Positions 10,208 to 21,556 of a stretch of DNA of 64,000 nt are shown here, piece by piece. How positions within the stretch are numbered: position 1 is the first letter of the stretch; every line of letters begins with the position of its first letter. A model generated the notes under the pieces. It worked only from the letters and a program-made list of their open reading frames with translations, had not been told where the DNA came from and did no database searches. This DNA is from Sodalis sp. dw_96. GTDB taxonomy: Bacteria; Pseudomonadota; Gammaproteobacteria; Enterobacterales; Enterobacteriaceae. Made by a program: the position numbers and the translations under genes. The stretch is from the NCBI RefSeq assembly GCF_018449575.1, contig NZ_JAAVUT010000015.1, positions 58,400-122,399 of the forward strand, in the 5' to 3' direction.

Positions 10208-10798
10208 GTGCGACATCGGATGAAAGCATTGTTGCTGGGGGTCGCGGTGCTGGTCACCGCCGGCTGCGGTTATCATTTGCGCGGTACCGGGGCTCATACC
10301 ATGGTACCCAATGATTTAAAAACACTCACCCTGAACAGTTACGATCCTTACGGACCGCTGACCCGGGCGGTGCGGTCGGAATTACGGCTCAACGACATTA
10401 AGATAGTCAAGGACTCCGATCCCAAAAGCCGGCTCCTGCCTTCATTGCGCCTGACCGGCGCCGGCGAAAGCCAGGAGACGGTGTCGGTGTTCCTGAACGG
10501 CACCACCGCCGAATACCAGCTGGTGCTGGATGTGCAGGCATCCCTGCTGACGCCCGGTAAGGACTTGTTCCCCATCGATATCCGGGTATTCCGTTCGTTT
10601 TTTGACAACCCCTTGACCGCCCTGGCCAAAGCCAATGAAGGCGATATCATCCGGCAGGAAATGCGGGAACAGGCGGCACAGCAGCTGGTGCGCAGGCTTC
10701 TGGCGGTTCATGCCGCCGAGGAAGCCAGCAAAAGGCAGTCCGATAAACAGGCGAGTCTCACCTTGAAAAAAGCCTTGGCGGCCCAGGACGCGCAATGA
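10208..10798 (+). CDS. lptE: LPS-assembly lipoprotein LptE
   Basis: A 196-residue outer-membrane lipoprotein that plugs the LptD barrel and delivers LPS to the cell surface. The signal peptide ends in a lipobox ([12 protein letters not shown], Cys at about residue 21). The start is GTG, with AGGAGG seven bases upstream, as in other enterobacteria. The core [18 protein letters not shown] and [17 protein letters not shown] match the family. The C-terminal tail is variable, charged and probably disordered. Its stop overlaps the start of holA (ATGA). Confidence 0.95.
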   Translation: MRHRMKALLLGVAVLVTAGCGYHLRGTGAHTMVPNDLKTLTLNSYDPYGPLTRAVRSELRLNDIKIVKDSDPKSRLLPSLRLTGAGESQETVSVFLNGTTAEYQLVLDVQASLLTPGKDLFPIDIRVFRSFFDNPLTALAKANEGDIIRQEMREQAAQQLVRRLLAVHAAEEASKRQSDKQASLTLKKALAAQDAQ

Positions 10799-11826
10799 TC
10801 AGGCTTTACCCCGAGCAGCTCGGCGCGCAGTTGCAGGAATCACTGCGCGCCTGCTATTTGCTGTTCGGGAACGATCCGCTGCTGTTGCAGGAAAGCCACG
10901 ATGCGATACGCCGCCAGGCGGAATCACAGGGCTTCTCCGAACATCTGAGCTTTATTCTGGATACGTCCGTGGACTGGGACGAGATCTTCAGCCTTTGCCA
11001 GGCAATGAGCCTGTTCGCCAGCCGGCAGACCTTATTGCTGATAATGCCGGAAAATGGGGCCAACGCGGCCCTGGGCGAAAAACTGGCGCAATTGTCCACC
11101 CTGCTCCATCCGGATTTATTATTAATGTTGCGGGGGACCAAATTAACCCGCGCCCAGGAGAACAGCGCTTGGTACAAATCCCTCGGCCGCAACGGAGCAT
11201 ATGTGAGCTGCATGACGCCGGAGCAGGGGCAACTGCCGCGCTGGGCGGCCGCGCGGGCCAAGGCGATGAAGCTGAGCTTGGATGACGCCGCGAACCAGTT
11301 GCTTTGTTATTGCTATGAGGGCAACCTGCTGGCATTGTCCCAAGCCCTGGAACGCCTGTCGCTTACCTACCCCGACGGAAGCCTGACGCTGCCTCGGGTG
11401 GAAACCGCGGTTAACGACGCGGCGCACTTCACGCCCTTCCATTGGGTGGACGCCATGCTGGCGGCGAAAGGCAAACGGGCCGGACATATACTGCGGCAAC
11501 TGCGGCAGGAAGCCTGTGAACCGGTGATTTTATTACGCACCCTGCAGCGAGAGGTAATGTTGTTGCTGACCATTCAACGGCAGATGCGCCAGTCGCCATT
11601 GCGCGCATTACTAGACCAGCACAAGGTGTGGCAAACCCGCAGGCCGCTGCTGACGGCGGCGTTGCAGCGCCTGTCGCCCCACCAATTGCACCATGCGGTG
11701 TCGCTGATGACCGCCATCGAAATCACCCTCAAGCAGGATTATGGCTATCCGGTTTGGTCCAGTCTGGAAACCCTTTCCCTGCTGTTATGCGGCAAAATCA
11801 CCGCCGGAACGCCGATAAATGTCTGA
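10795..11826 (+). CDS. holA: DNA polymerase III delta subunit
   Basis: A 343-residue clamp-loader wrench subunit that opens the beta sliding clamp. The N-terminal domain begins [34 protein letters not shown], matching HolA. The central AAA+-like region lacks a functional ATP site, as in all delta subunits, and the C-terminal collar helices follow ([23 protein letters not shown]). It overlaps lptE by four bases and nadD by eight, so it is translationally coupled to both. Confidence 0.95.
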   Translation: MIRLYPEQLGAQLQESLRACYLLFGNDPLLLQESHDAIRRQAESQGFSEHLSFILDTSVDWDEIFSLCQAMSLFASRQTLLLIMPENGANAALGEKLAQLSTLLHPDLLLMLRGTKLTRAQENSAWYKSLGRNGAYVSCMTPEQGQLPRWAAARAKAMKLSLDDAANQLLCYCYEGNLLALSQALERLSLTYPDGSLTLPRVETAVNDAAHFTPFHWVDAMLAAKGKRAGHILRQLRQEACEPVILLRTLQREVMLLLTIQRQMRQSPLRALLDQHKVWQTRRPLLTAALQRLSPHQLHHAVSLMTAIEITLKQDYGYPVWSSLETLSLLLCGKITAGTPINV

Positions 11827-12496
11827 CACTGTAGCCCGGCCCTTGACCGCCCCGCCTTTGACGGCAATGTTCGGCGGCACGTTTGATCCGATACATTACG
11901 GCCATATCAAACCGGTCATTGCCCTGGCGAAGCTGGTGGGGCTCAAGCGCATCACCCTGCTGCCGAACAATGTCCCGCCCCACCGTCCGCAGCCGGAAGC
12001 CAGCGCCCAGCAGCGGCTGGCCATGGTGCAGATGGCCCTGGCGGATATCGGCGGCTCCCTGTTCGATATCGATGACCGGGAACTGAGGCGGGATAACCCG
12101 TCCTGGACAGTGGATACGTTTGAAACACTGCGCCGGGAGCGCGGCCGCAACGCGCCGCTGGGATTCATCATCGGGCAGGATTCCCTGCTGACCTTGCCAC
12201 AATGGCATCGGGGGCTGGAATTATTGGATAAGTGTCATTTGTTGGTTTGCGCCCGCCCCGGCTATGGGGCTAAGATGCCTACGCCGGCATTGCAGTCTTG
12301 GCTTGAGGCGCGCCTGACCACCGATGTCGGTCAATTGCACACAAAACCCGCCGGGCTTATCTATCTGGCACCTACCCCGCAATTGTCAATTTCAGCCTCG
12401 TTAATCCGGGAACGGCGCCACGAGGGCCTGCGTTGTGATGATATGCTGACGCCATCGGTTCAGAGATATATTGACGAACAGGGTTTATATCTCTAG
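11819..12496 (+). CDS. nadD: Nicotinate-mononucleotide adenylyltransferase
   Basis: A 225-residue enzyme that converts nicotinate mononucleotide and ATP to deamido-NAD in NAD synthesis. The nucleotidyltransferase motif [11 protein letters not shown] is near residue 20 and the second motif [10 protein letters not shown] is near the C-terminus. The start overlaps holA by eight bases. In E. coli the gene cobC (alpha-ribazole phosphatase) follows nadD; here it is missing and a 163-base gap leads to rsfS. Confidence 0.96.
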   Translation: MSDTVARPLTAPPLTAMFGGTFDPIHYGHIKPVIALAKLVGLKRITLLPNNVPPHRPQPEASAQQRLAMVQMALADIGGSLFDIDDRELRRDNPSWTVDTFETLRRERGRNAPLGFIIGQDSLLTLPQWHRGLELLDKCHLLVCARPGYGAKMPTPALQSWLEARLTTDVGQLHTKPAGLIYLAPTPQLSISASLIRERRHEGLRCDDMLTPSVQRYIDEQGLYL

Positions 12497-12597
12497 TGTG
12501 CCGCTCGTGTTATACTGCGCGGCTTATTTCGCGGTTAAGCACCAGACGATGCCCGTCAGTAATCAGGCAGGAATCACCCATTGAACGCAGCCTTGTC

Positions 12598-12624
12598 CTA
12601 CATAGGTACTACATAGGTACTACA
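12598..12624. repeat. Short tandem repeat before rsfS
   Basis: The 11-base unit CTACATAGGTA occurs twice in a row followed by CTACA. It lies in the nadD-rsfS gap where E. coli carries cobC. Its role is unknown; it may be a replication-slippage scar. Confidence 0.7.
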
Positions 12625-12659
12625 GGGCAGCGCATGCGAAGCACACCGGAGGGGAACCT

Positions 12660-12977
12660 TTGCAAGGTAACACGCTCAAAGATTTCGTCATTGATAAAAT
12701 TGATGATTTGAAAGGTCAGGATGTTATTTCCCTTGATGTACGGGGTAAATCCAGTATTACGGACTGTATGGTGATCTGTACCGGCACCTCCAGCCGCCAT
12801 GTGATGTCCATCGCCGATCACGTCGTGCAGGAGTCCCGCAGCGCGGGTCTGATGCCGCTGGGGGTGGAAGGCGAAAAAGTCGCCGACTGGATCGTAGTCG
12901 ATCTGGGGGATGTCATTGTGCATGTCATGCAAGCCGAAAGTCGTCAGCTTTATGAATTGGAAAAACTCTGGAGCTGA
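12660..12977 (+). CDS. rsfS: Ribosomal silencing factor RsfS
   Basis: A 105-residue protein that binds ribosomal protein L14 and blocks subunit joining in starvation. The sequence follows E. coli RsfS nearly residue for residue ([53 protein letters not shown]). The start is TTG at 12660 with GGAGGGG upstream, the same rare start used by E. coli. A TATACT -10-like box at about 12512-12517 lies in the gap before it. Only three bases separate it from rlmH. Confidence 0.96.
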   Translation: MQGNTLKDFVIDKIDDLKGQDVISLDVRGKSSITDCMVICTGTSSRHVMSIADHVVQESRSAGLMPLGVEGEKVADWIVVDLGDVIVHVMQAESRQLYELEKLWS

Positions 12978-12980
12978 CCG

Positions 12981-13451
12981 GTGAGACTTCAGCTGATCGC
13001 GGTGGGCAACAGAATGCCGGATTGGGTGCAAACCGGTTTTATGGATTATTTGCGCCGTTTCCCCAAAGACATGCCGTTTGAACTGACGGAGATCCCGGCC
13101 GGCAAACGGGGAAAGAATGCCGATATCGGCCGCATTTTGGAAAAAGAAGGCGAATCGATGCTGGCCGCGGTAGGTAAAGGCAACCGCATCGTGACGCTGG
13201 ATATTCCCGGCACCCCGTGGGAGACGCCGTTTTTGGCGCTCCAGCTGGAACGCTGGAAGCGGGACGGCCGCGATGTCAGCCTGCTGATTGGCGGTCCCGA
13301 AGGGTTGGCCCCAGCCTGCAAAGCGGCGGCGGAACAGAGCTGGTCGTTATCGCCGTTAACCTTGCCTCACCCCTTGGTCAGGGTGTTAGTCGCGGAGAGC
13401 CTGTATCGTGCCTGGAGCATTACCACCAACCATCCTTATCACCGGGAATAA
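12981..13451 (+). CDS. rlmH: 23S rRNA (pseudouridine1915-N3)-methyltransferase
   Basis: A 156-residue SPOUT (trefoil knot) methyltransferase that modifies pseudouridine 1915 in helix 69 of 23S rRNA using SAM. The knot motifs are visible as [14 protein letters not shown] and [22 protein letters not shown]. It starts with GTG three bases after rsfS. Length equals the E. coli enzyme (155). Confidence 0.96.
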   Translation: MRLQLIAVGNRMPDWVQTGFMDYLRRFPKDMPFELTEIPAGKRGKNADIGRILEKEGESMLAAVGKGNRIVTLDIPGTPWETPFLALQLERWKRDGRDVSLLIGGPEGLAPACKAAAEQSWSLSPLTLPHPLVRVLVAESLYRAWSITTNHPYHRE

Positions 13452-13488
13452 CCCGGTGAAGATGCACAAAGTGAAATAATCTCGCGGA

Positions 13489-15393
13489 ATGAAAATAGAT
13501 CACAACCCCTTTCGCGACTATTCGGCTGAGTCGGCATTATTCATTCGCCGCGCGCTGGTGGCATTTTTAGGTATTCTGTTGTTAAGCGGGATTCTGGTGG
13601 TCAATCTCTACCACCTGCAAATTACCCGTTTTGAAGATTATCAAACCCGGTCCAACGAAAACCGGATCAAACTGGTGCCCATCGCCCCCAGCCGCGGCAT
13701 CATTTACGATCGCAACGGCATCCCGCTGGCGATGAACCGCACCATCTACCAGCTCGAGCTGATGCCCGAAAAAATCGACGACCTGCAGGGGACCATCAAA
13801 GCCCTCAGGCCCATCGTTGATCTGACCGATGAAGATATCGCCAACTTTCAAAAAGAACGTAAACGTTCTCATCGCTTCACTTCGATCCCCCTCAAGGTAG
13901 GGCTGACCGACGTGGAACAGGCCCGTTTCGCCGTAAACCAGTTCAACTTCCCCGGTGTGGAAGTCAAAGGCTACCAGCGCCGTTTTTATCCCTATGGATC
14001 CGCCCTGACCCATGTCATCGGTTACGTTTCCAAAATCAATGACAAGGACGTGGAGCGGCTGGACAAAGACGGCATCCTGGCAAACTATGCCGCCACCAAT
14101 GATATCGGCAAACTGGGCATCGAACGTTATTATGAAAGCGTTCTGCACGGCAAAACCGGTTATGAAGAGGTGGAGGTGAATAACCGCGGCCGGGTCATTC
14201 GCCAGTTGCATGAACAGCCGCCGCAAGCGGGCAAAGACATCTACCTGACGCTGGATTTACACCTGCAGATCTATATTGAGCAATTGCTGGCGGGCAGCCG
14301 GTCGGCGGTGGTGGTGGCGGATCCTCGCGACGGCGGTATTCGCGCGCTGGTGTCCAATCCCAGTTACGATCCCAATCTGTTCGTGGACGGCATTTCCGGC
14401 AAGCAGTACCGCAGTTTGCTGGAGAATGAAGACCGGCCGTTAATCAATCGCGCCACCCAGGGGGTCTATCCGCCCGCCTCGACGGTAAAACCCTATATAT
14501 CGGTGTCGGCATTGACCCTGGGGGTCATCAACAAAAACTTTACGCTGTTCGATCCCGGCTGGTGGCAACTGCCCGGTTCTGATAAGCGCTATCGCGACTG
14601 GAAAAAATGGGGGCATGGGAAGCTAAACGTCACCAAAGCCCTGGAGGAATCGGCGGATACCTTTTTCTATCAGGTGGCTTATGATTTGGGTATCGACCGG
14701 CTTTCGGAATGGATGTCGAAGTTCGGTTACGGCTCGCTAACCGGCATCGACCTTTCGGAAGAACGCGCCGGGGTCATGCCGACCCGCGAATGGAAATTGC
14801 AACGCTTCAAAAAACCCTGGTATCTTGGCGACACCATCCCGGTGGGCATCGGCCAGGGCTATTGGACCGCGACGCCAATACAAATGTCCAAGGCGCTGAT
14901 GTCCCTGATCAATGACGGTGCGGTGCGAATTCCCCATCTGTTGTACAGCACCCGTGAAAACGGCAAGCTGATTCCTTACCAGCAACAGGAGCATACCCAA
15001 ATCGGCGATCCCCATTCCGGTTATTGGGAGATTGCCAAAGACGGTATGTACGGGGTGGCCAACCGGCCGAACGGCACCGCCCGCAAGAATTTTGCCGACG
15101 CGCCTTATAAGGTGGCGGCCAAATCCGGTACCGCCCAGGTTTACGGCCTTAAGGCCAATGAAGTCTATAATGCGCATAAGATTGCCGAGCGCCTGCGCGA
15201 CCATAAATTGATGACGGCATTCGCGCCCTACGACAAGCCTGAGGTGGTGGTGGTGGTGGTGCTGGAAAACGGCGGGGTCGGCCCGGCGGTGGGGACGATT
15301 ACCCGCCAGATCCTTGATCATATCATGTTGGGCGACAACACGATTAATTTACCGGCCGAGCAGCCCGCTCCCCCAGGTACCGAAGGTGATTGA
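13489..15393 (+). CDS. mrdA: Penicillin-binding protein 2 (elongasome transpeptidase)
   Basis: A 634-residue class B PBP that crosslinks peptidoglycan during rod elongation. A short cytoplasmic tail and one membrane anchor ([21 protein letters not shown]) are followed by the pedestal domain and the transpeptidase. The active-site serine is near residue 330 in PPASTVKP, the SxN-type motif is SADTFFYQ, and KSGTAQV is the KTG-type motif. It works with RodA, the next gene, as the SEDS-bPBP pair. Length matches E. coli PBP2 (633). Confidence 0.98.
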   Translation: MKIDHNPFRDYSAESALFIRRALVAFLGILLLSGILVVNLYHLQITRFEDYQTRSNENRIKLVPIAPSRGIIYDRNGIPLAMNRTIYQLELMPEKIDDLQGTIKALRPIVDLTDEDIANFQKERKRSHRFTSIPLKVGLTDVEQARFAVNQFNFPGVEVKGYQRRFYPYGSALTHVIGYVSKINDKDVERLDKDGILANYAATNDIGKLGIERYYESVLHGKTGYEEVEVNNRGRVIRQLHEQPPQAGKDIYLTLDLHLQIYIEQLLAGSRSAVVVADPRDGGIRALVSNPSYDPNLFVDGISGKQYRSLLENEDRPLINRATQGVYPPASTVKPYISVSALTLGVINKNFTLFDPGWWQLPGSDKRYRDWKKWGHGKLNVTKALEESADTFFYQVAYDLGIDRLSEWMSKFGYGSLTGIDLSEERAGVMPTREWKLQRFKKPWYLGDTIPVGIGQGYWTATPIQMSKALMSLINDGAVRIPHLLYSTRENGKLIPYQQQEHTQIGDPHSGYWEIAKDGMYGVANRPNGTARKNFADAPYKVAAKSGTAQVYGLKANEVYNAHKIAERLRDHKLMTAFAPYDKPEVVVVVVLENGGVGPAVGTITRQILDHIMLGDNTINLPAEQPAPPGTEGD

Positions 15394-15398
15394 ACAAC

Positions 15399-16511
15399 AT
15401 GACAGATAATCAGCAAAACGGGACATTCTGGGCCAAACTCCATATTGATTTACCGTTTCTTATCCTCATCATGCTGCTGCTGGGTTACAGCGCCATCGTG
15501 ATATGGAGCGCCAGCGGCCAGGATGTGGGCATGATGGAACGCAAGATCGGCCAGATCCTGATGGGACTGCTGATCATGCTGGGGCTGGCGCAGGTGCCGC
15601 CCCGGGTCTATGAGGCCTGGGCGCCCTATTTGTACGTTATCAGCCTGGTCCTGCTGATGCTGGTGGATGCCTTCGGCCAAGTGAGTAAAGGGGCGCAGCG
15701 CTGGCTGGATTTGGGTTTTGTACGGTTTCAGCCGTCGGAAATCGCCAAAATCGCCGTGCCGCTGATGGTGGCGCGCTTTATCAATCGCGACAGTTGTCCC
15801 CCGTCGTTGAAAAATACAGCCATCGCCCTGGTGCTTATTTTTGTGCCGACACTGCTGGTGGCGGCCCAGCCCGACCTGGGCACCGCCATTTTGATCGCCG
15901 CCTCGGGACTGTTTGTACTTTTCCTGTCCGGGATGAGCTGGAAACTTATCGTCCTGGCGGCTCTGATGGTGGCGGCCTTCATTCCCATACTGTGGTTCTT
16001 TTTGATGCATGATTACCAGCGGGAGCGGGTAATGATGCTGCTGGATCCGGAAACCGATCCCCTGGGGGCGGGTTACCATATCATCCAGTCCAAAATCGCC
16101 ATCGGTTCCGGCGGTTTGAGCGGCAAAGGCTGGCTGCAGGGAACCCAATCCCAATTGGAATTTCTGCCCGAACGCCATACCGACTTCATTTTTGCGGTAT
16201 TGGGGGAAGAACTGGGGCTGATTGGCGCTCTGGTGCTATTAGGTCTATATCTATGCGTAATCATGCGGGGGCTGGTGATTGCCGCCAAGGCGCAAACCAC
16301 CTTCGGCCGGGTGATGGCGGGCGGTCTGATGCTGATTCTGTTCGTCTATGTCTTCGTGAATATCGGCATGGTAAGTGGTATCTTACCGGTGGTCGGCGTG
16401 CCGCTGCCCCTGGTAAGCTACGGCGGCTCGGCCTTGATTGTGCTTATGGCGGGCTTCGGTATCGTCATGTCGATACATACACATCGGAAGATGCTGTCTA
16501 AAAATCTATAG
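15399..16511 (+). CDS. mrdB: Peptidoglycan glycosyltransferase RodA
   Basis: A 370-residue SEDS-family polymerase with about ten membrane segments. It polymerises lipid II and pairs with PBP2. [19 protein letters not shown] carries the conserved SEDS periplasmic loop, and [12 protein letters not shown] and [13 protein letters not shown] are family signatures. The frame opens with TTG at 15390, overlapping the mrdA stop, but ATG at 15399 gives MTDN, the same start and length as E. coli, and is preferred. Confidence 0.96.
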   Translation: MTDNQQNGTFWAKLHIDLPFLILIMLLLGYSAIVIWSASGQDVGMMERKIGQILMGLLIMLGLAQVPPRVYEAWAPYLYVISLVLLMLVDAFGQVSKGAQRWLDLGFVRFQPSEIAKIAVPLMVARFINRDSCPPSLKNTAIALVLIFVPTLLVAAQPDLGTAILIAASGLFVLFLSGMSWKLIVLAALMVAAFIPILWFFLMHDYQRERVMMLLDPETDPLGAGYHIIQSKIAIGSGGLSGKGWLQGTQSQLEFLPERHTDFIFAVLGEELGLIGALVLLGLYLCVIMRGLVIAAKAQTTFGRVMAGGLMLILFVYVFVNIGMVSGILPVVGVPLPLVSYGGSALIVLMAGFGIVMSIHTHRKMLSKNL

Positions 16512-16520
16512 AGGTGAGCA

Positions 16521-17699
16521 ATGCGGAAGGAATGGCACTGGATCGGCGTGATTGGGCTGTTGCTCACGGCATGTACCACGACTACCGAAACGCCGCAGCA
16601 ATCCGCCGCGCCGGCGGCCTATAACGGCCCGGTGGTGGAAATCAGCGGCGTGGAGCCGCGTTATGAACCCTATAACCCCAATACCGGCCAAGACTACCAG
16701 ATGGACGGGAAAACCTACCGTATCGTCAAAAACCCGCAGAATTTCAGTGAAACCGGGCTGGCTTCCTCTTATGGCGCCGAGCGCAGCGGCAATACCACCG
16801 CCACCGGCGAACCCTTCGATGCCCAGGCTCTGACCGCCGCCCATCCGACACTGCCGTTGCCCAGCTATGTGCGGGTAAGCAATCTGAGTAACGGCCGCCA
16901 GTTGGTGGTGCGGGTCAACGATCGCGGACCTTATACCCCGGGGCGCATTATCGACCTGTCGGAGGCCGCCGCCGAACGGCTCAATATATCCAATCAAACC
17001 ACGGTCAAGGTGGACTTTATCCAGGTCGCCCCCGACGGCACCTTGTCCGGGCCGGGCACCATCGGCACCGTGGTGGCCAAACAGACCTATGCGCTACCGC
17101 CGCGCCCGAACCTGGACGGCCCCTCGCCGGGTGCGATGCAGCCGTCCTCGTCGGCGCCGGTAGACGACACGCGGGTATCTTCCGGCACCGGAGCCGTCCC
17201 GGCGCCGACTATCCGCCCGGTGGCGGATCCCGTGACTTCCTCGCCTGATTCGCCGTCCGCCCCGTCCGCATCCGGCACCGGCGGCGGCTTTCTCGGCAGT
17301 CCCTCACCGTTGCCGGCCGGCGTAGTGGAGTCCGGTGAACCGTCCGGCGCACCGGCGACAACCTATACGCCGTCCCACGCGTCCGCCCCAACCTATACGC
17401 CATCCCAAGCGTCCGCCGCACCGGCCGCGACCTATACCAAGACCCATGCCTCGGCTGCGGCACCGGTATCCGGTCGCTTCGTGGTACAGGTGGGGGCGCT
17501 GGGGGACAAACAGCGAGCGCTGACCTGGCAAAAGACCCTCGGCCAGCGTTTCGGCGTTCCGGGTAAAGTGACCGCCAACGGCAACCTCTATCGGGTGCAG
17601 CTTGGACCGTTCAGCAGCCGCCAGCAAGCCGCCGCACTGCAGCAACGGTTATCCAGCGAAGCACAGCAGCAGTCATTTATTACCACCGCTGCGGAGTAA
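16521..17699 (+). CDS. rlpA: Septal-ring lytic transglycosylase lipoprotein RlpA
   Basis: A 392-residue outer-membrane lipoprotein. The lipobox is LLLTACTT (Cys near residue 18). A double-psi beta-barrel domain at about 75-165 carries TGLASSYGAERSGNTTATGEPFDAQALTAAHPTLPLP in pieces and RVNDRGPYTPGRIIDLS. A SPOR domain occupies the last 75 residues (GRFVVQVGALGDKQRALTWQ), which binds denuded glycan at the septum. The 150-residue linker is Pro/Ser/Ala-rich with an imperfect repeat of the type TYTPSHASAP near residues 270-310. In Pseudomonas the enzyme cleaves naked glycan; in E. coli activity has not been clear. Confidence 0.94.
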   Translation: MRKEWHWIGVIGLLLTACTTTTETPQQSAAPAAYNGPVVEISGVEPRYEPYNPNTGQDYQMDGKTYRIVKNPQNFSETGLASSYGAERSGNTTATGEPFDAQALTAAHPTLPLPSYVRVSNLSNGRQLVVRVNDRGPYTPGRIIDLSEAAAERLNISNQTTVKVDFIQVAPDGTLSGPGTIGTVVAKQTYALPPRPNLDGPSPGAMQPSSSAPVDDTRVSSGTGAVPAPTIRPVADPVTSSPDSPSAPSASGTGGGFLGSPSPLPAGVVESGEPSGAPATTYTPSHASAPTYTPSQASAAPAATYTKTHASAAAPVSGRFVVQVGALGDKQRALTWQKTLGQRFGVPGKVTANGNLYRVQLGPFSSRQQAAALQQRLSSEAQQQSFITTAAE

Positions 17700-17869
17700 A
17701 ACACCGCAAAGCTAACGGCCTGCGGAGCGTTTTAACGTTCCGTGCCCCTTGAAACATTCTTAAAAGGTTCTCCTTTGTCGGGGAATCGAATGTCTGATGC
17801 CGCTCTTTTATACATCTGCTATAGTGTGGCACGATTTTAACTTACTCCCATGGATGCTGTTGTCCTGAC

Positions 17870-19081
17870 ATGAATAAAGAAATGACCCACCTTTTATTCA
17901 AGCGCTTAGCGTTAAGTTCCGTCATCGTACTGTTTCCCCTGGCCCAGAGCCTGGCGGATGATGTGAATCTGAAGACCATGATTCCCGGCGCACCGCAAAT
18001 CGATGCTGAGTCCTATATCCTGATGGACTATAACTCGGGCAAGGTATTGGCCGAGCAGAATGCCGATAGCCGGCGCGACCCGGCCAGTCTGACCAAAATG
18101 ATGACCAGTTATGTTATCGGCCAGGCTATCAAGGCGGGTAAAATCACGCCTAACGATGTAGTAACCGTTAATAAAGATGCCTGGGCAACCGGTAACCCGG
18201 TATTTAAAGGTTCATCGTTGATGTTCCTTAAACCAGGGGATCGTGTTCCGGTGGCGCAATTGAACCGGGGAATCATTCTTCAGTCGGGCAATGATGCCTG
18301 CGTTGCCATGGCGGATTATGTCGCCGGCAGCCAGGATGCCTTTGTAAGTTTGATGAACAACTACGTCAGCGCCCTGGGCCTGGCCAATACCCATTTTGAG
18401 ACGGTGCACGGTCTCGACGCGCCGGGCCAGTTCAGTTCAGCCCGTGATATGGCATTGATCGGCAAGGCGTTAATCCGCGACGTGCCGAATGAATATATCA
18501 CCTACAAAGAGCGGGAATTCACCTACAATAATATCCGTCAGTTGAACCGCAACGGTTTATTGTGGGATACCAATCTGGACGTTGACGGCATCAAAACCGG
18601 CCATACGGATTCCGCCGGGTTCAACATAGTGGCCTCGGCCACCGATGGACCGATGCGGCTGATTTCCGCGGTGATGGGTGGCCGGTCCTCGAAAGGACGT
18701 GAAAACGAGAGCCGCAAATTACTGACCTGGGGATTTCGTTTCTTTGAAACAGTGGCGCCGTTGAAAGCCGGTAAGGAATTCGCCTCCGAGCCGGTCTGGT
18801 TCGGCGATGCCGACACGGTCAAGCTGGGCGTGGATAAAGATGCGTATATCACCATCCCCCGCGGACGCATGAAAGATTTGAAAGCCAGCTATACCCTGGA
18901 CAAGACGGAGCTGCACGCACCTTTGGCGCTGAATCAGCCGGTGGGCACCATTAATTTCCAGCTCGACGGCAAAATTATCGATCAGCATCCTTTGGTGGTG
19001 CTGAATGAAGTGAAAGAAGGCAATATCTTCAGCCGGATGGTGGATTATATCAAACTGATGTTCCATCACTTGTTCGCGTAA
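17870..19081 (+). CDS. dacA: D-alanyl-D-alanine carboxypeptidase PBP5
   Basis: A 403-residue periplasmic enzyme that trims the terminal D-Ala of stem peptides and so limits crosslinking. A signal peptide precedes [25 protein letters not shown]. Motifs: SLTK at residue 73, SGN in [11 protein letters not shown], and KTG in [11 protein letters not shown]. The C-terminal amphipathic helix ([18 protein letters not shown]) tethers it to the inner membrane. The 170-base upstream gap has a TATAGT -10-like box at 17820-17825, so it probably has its own promoter apart from rlpA. Confidence 0.97.
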   Translation: MNKEMTHLLFKRLALSSVIVLFPLAQSLADDVNLKTMIPGAPQIDAESYILMDYNSGKVLAEQNADSRRDPASLTKMMTSYVIGQAIKAGKITPNDVVTVNKDAWATGNPVFKGSSLMFLKPGDRVPVAQLNRGIILQSGNDACVAMADYVAGSQDAFVSLMNNYVSALGLANTHFETVHGLDAPGQFSSARDMALIGKALIRDVPNEYITYKEREFTYNNIRQLNRNGLLWDTNLDVDGIKTGHTDSAGFNIVASATDGPMRLISAVMGGRSSKGRENESRKLLTWGFRFFETVAPLKAGKEFASEPVWFGDADTVKLGVDKDAYITIPRGRMKDLKASYTLDKTELHAPLALNQPVGTINFQLDGKIIDQHPLVVLNEVKEGNIFSRMVDYIKLMFHHLFA

Positions 19082-19136
19082 CGGAAGCATTCCTTGTCAG
19101 GCTTAAACCCGCCGCCGTATAATAGATCCAATCGTT

Positions 19137-19345
19137 AACACTCCCGCTATTGCGGGGGTGAGCTTGTTGACAAAGTGCCCGGTCGGGACAGGCCGCCAGA
19201 TCGTAAACACGCCGTGAATCCATCCATGGAGGCTCGATCCGCGCCATCCCTGGCGCTGACGGTTTACTCTTCTAGCAGCCTGTCCCGACTCATAGACTCC
19301 GAGTATGTTGTCAGCAGACCTGACTTCCGCTATCGCGGGAGTGTC
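19137..19345. repeat. Nested palindromic (MITE-like) element between dacA and ybeD
   Basis: About 210 bases fold as nested inverted repeats. The outer arms ACACTCCCGC... at 19138-19160 pair with ...GCGGGAGTGT at 19336-19345. The middle arms GTCGGGACAGGC (19182-19193) pair with GCCTGTCCCGAC (19278-19289). The inner arms GTAAAC (19203-19208) pair with GTTTAC (19262-19267). The centre has its own hairpins, including GCGCCA-TCCC-TGGCGC (19241-19256). No open frame in it looks real. It resembles non-autonomous intergenic palindromes known in many enterobacteria, but I cannot name the family. Confidence 0.7.
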
Positions 19346-19409
19346 ATTTTTGTAGTCCGGTATTCCGCCCCTGGGTTTTGCCGGGATATCTACGCTATCC
19401 GGAGCGCCA

Positions 19410-19673
19410 ATGAAAACCAAACTGAACGAACTGCTCGAATTTCCTTGCTCGTTCACCTATAAAGTCATGGGTGTCGCGCGTCCCGAGCTGGTTGACGACG
19501 TTGTGGAAGTGGTGCAGCGCCATGCGCCCGGTGATTACATTCCCGAGGTCAAACCGAGCAGCAAGGGCAACTATCACGCGGTTTCCATTACCATCACCGC
19601 CACGCATATCGAGCAGGTGGAGGCATTGTATGAGGAACTGGGCAAGATCGAGATGGTTCGCATGGTATTGTAA
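19410..19673 (+). CDS. ybeD: YbeD/DUF493 family protein
   Basis: An 87-residue cytoplasmic protein with the ACT-like DUF493 fold, matching E. coli YbeD ([43 protein letters not shown] region, read in parts). The fold resembles regulatory ACT domains and position beside lipB is conserved, so a link to lipoate metabolism is often suggested but not shown. The 65 bases between the palindromic element and the start must carry any promoter of its own. Confidence 0.93.
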   Translation: MKTKLNELLEFPCSFTYKVMGVARPELVDDVVEVVQRHAPGDYIPEVKPSSKGNYHAVSITITATHIEQVEALYEELGKIEMVRMVL

Positions 19674-19687
19674 AGCGGGAGCTGCCT

Positions 19688-20350
19688 GTGTCATCGGATA
19701 ACGTCATCATTCGTCAGTTGAACCTGCAACCCTATGACATCGTGTCCCGGGCGATGCATGTCTTTACCCAGCGCCGAGGCCCTGAGACGCCGGACGAGAT
19801 CTGGCTGGTGCAACATCCCCAGGTCTTTACCCAGGGACAGGCCGGCAAAGCCGAACATATTCTGCAACCGGGATCCATACCGGTCATACAGAGCGATCGC
19901 GGCGGCCAGGTCACCTTTCACGGCCCCGGCCAGCAGGTGATGTACGTATTACTCGATCTGAAGCGCCGTAAGCTTGGGGTCAGGCAGTTGGTGACCCTGC
20001 TGGAGGACCTGGTGGTGGCGACACTGGCCCGCTTTGGTATTAGTGCCCGCGCCCGCGCCGATGCGCCGGGTGTCTATGTCGGCGAGGCCAAAATCTGTTC
20101 GTTGGGGCTGCGCATCCGCAAAGGCTGCTCGTTCCACGGCTTGGCGTTGAATGTTGCCATGGATATGTCGCCGTTTCTGCGCATCAACCCCTGCGGATAC
20201 GCCGGGTTGCGTATGACCCAGGTGAGCGAATATGTCCCCGGCGTGCAAACGGCCGATGTCGCGCCGGTTTTGATTGAGTCTTTTCTCGCGTTATTGCATA
20301 ACCCGGCCAGCGAAATCCTGCCCTGGCGCGGGGAAGATTATCCGCAATAG
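19688..20350 (+). CDS. lipB: Octanoyl-[ACP]:protein octanoyltransferase LipB
   Basis: A 220-residue enzyme that moves octanoate from ACP to lipoyl domains, the first step of lipoate synthesis. Motifs: [36 protein letters not shown] with the catalytic Lys in [10 protein letters not shown], and INPCGYAGL with the catalytic Cys. It starts with GTG 14 bases after ybeD. E. coli has a LysR-type gene (ybeF) between lipB and lipA; here it is absent. Confidence 0.96.
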   Translation: MSSDNVIIRQLNLQPYDIVSRAMHVFTQRRGPETPDEIWLVQHPQVFTQGQAGKAEHILQPGSIPVIQSDRGGQVTFHGPGQQVMYVLLDLKRRKLGVRQLVTLLEDLVVATLARFGISARARADAPGVYVGEAKICSLGLRIRKGCSFHGLALNVAMDMSPFLRINPCGYAGLRMTQVSEYVPGVQTADVAPVLIESFLALLHNPASEILPWRGEDYPQ

Positions 20351-20361
20351 CCCGAAGAGCA

Positions 20362-20390
20362 TGCACCGCCGGTATCAAACATGTTATAAT
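20362..20390 (+). promoter_or_regulatory. Candidate sigma-70 promoter of lipA
   Basis: A perfect TATAAT at 20385-20390 follows a weak -35 candidate (TGCACC, 20362-20367) at 17-base spacing, 93 bases ahead of the lipA ATG. Confidence 0.4.
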
Positions 20391-20483
20391 TTTTGACGTT
20401 TTATCAAAAAAAGTTGAACAACCACGTAACAGTCCGGATGATAAGGTTCATTCAAGGACTTTGGGGACGGGACCCGCGATATT

Positions 20484-21449
20484 ATGACTAAACCGATACA
20501 GATGGAACGCGGCGTTAAATACCGTGACGCAGACAAAATGGCCTTAATTCCGGTTAAAACCGTGGCGGTAGAGCGGCAAGAGCTGTTGCGCAAACCAGAA
20601 TGGATGAAGATCAAACTGCCGTCGGATTCCACACGTATCCAGGGAATAAAGGCCGCGATGCGCAAAAACGGTTTGCACTCCGTCTGCGAAGAAGCTTCCT
20701 GCCCCAACCTGGCGGAGTGTTTTAATCACGGCACCGCCACCTTTATGATTCTCGGCGCCATATGCACCCGCCGCTGTCCCTTCTGTGATGTGGCCCATGG
20801 ACGCCCGACGGCGCCGGATGCCGGCGAGCCGGAAAAACTCGCCCAGACCATCTCTGAGATGGCCCTGCGTTACGTGGTGGTCACCTCGGTGGACCGCGAT
20901 GATTTACGCGATGGCGGCGCCCAGCATTTCGCCGATTGCATCAGCGCCATCCGGGTCAAAAACCCCACCATTAAAATCGAAACGCTGGTCCCGGATTTTC
21001 GCGGCCGGATGGATCGGGCGCTGGAAATCATCAATACCTCGCCGCCGGATGTCTTCAACCATAATCTGGAAAACGTGCCGCGGCTTTATCGCCAGGTCCG
21101 CCCCGGCGCCGACTACTCCTGGTCCTTGAAGCTGCTGGAACGCTTTAAAGAGGCTAACCCCGGGTTGCCCACTAAATCCGGGCTGATGGTGGGACTTGGC
21201 GAAACCAATGAAGAAATAGTTGAAGTCATGCGCGATTTACGCCGTCATGGCGTTACCATGCTGACCCTCGGCCAATATCTGCAACCCAGCCGCCACCATC
21301 TGGCGGTGAAGCGCTATGTCAGCCCGCAGGAATTCGACGACATGAAGGGGGAAGCATTAGCCATGGGCTTTACCCATGCGGCTTGCGGTCCTTTCGTACG
21401 TTCGTCTTACCACGCGGATTTACAGGCTAAGGGAATTGAAGTGAAGTAA
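20484..21449 (+). CDS. lipA: Lipoyl synthase
   Basis: A 321-residue radical-SAM enzyme that inserts two sulfurs into octanoyl groups on lipoyl domains. The radical-SAM cluster ligands are in [13 protein letters not shown]. The auxiliary cluster that donates sulfur uses [12 protein letters not shown], and the C-terminal RSSYHAD supplies the conserved serine ligand. Length equals E. coli LipA (321). It needs LipB product, so the two genes form the de novo lipoate route. Confidence 0.98.
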   Translation: MTKPIQMERGVKYRDADKMALIPVKTVAVERQELLRKPEWMKIKLPSDSTRIQGIKAAMRKNGLHSVCEEASCPNLAECFNHGTATFMILGAICTRRCPFCDVAHGRPTAPDAGEPEKLAQTISEMALRYVVVTSVDRDDLRDGGAQHFADCISAIRVKNPTIKIETLVPDFRGRMDRALEIINTSPPDVFNHNLENVPRLYRQVRPGADYSWSLKLLERFKEANPGLPTKSGLMVGLGETNEEIVEVMRDLRRHGVTMLTLGQYLQPSRHHLAVKRYVSPQEFDDMKGEALAMGFTHAACGPFVRSSYHADLQAKGIEVK

Positions 21450-21556
21450 CCGATATCCTTTAGATAAAGAGCAACGGTTATGACGCTAAACGGCACGGCG
21501 CAGTATATTACGGCGCTACGGTGGGCACGGCTAAGGGAAAATATCGCAGGCAATGC

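Noticed and set aside
19175..19462. Open frame of 95 codons between dacA and ybeD
   Set aside because: It lies across the palindromic element and into ybeD in another frame; the sequence is not protein-like.
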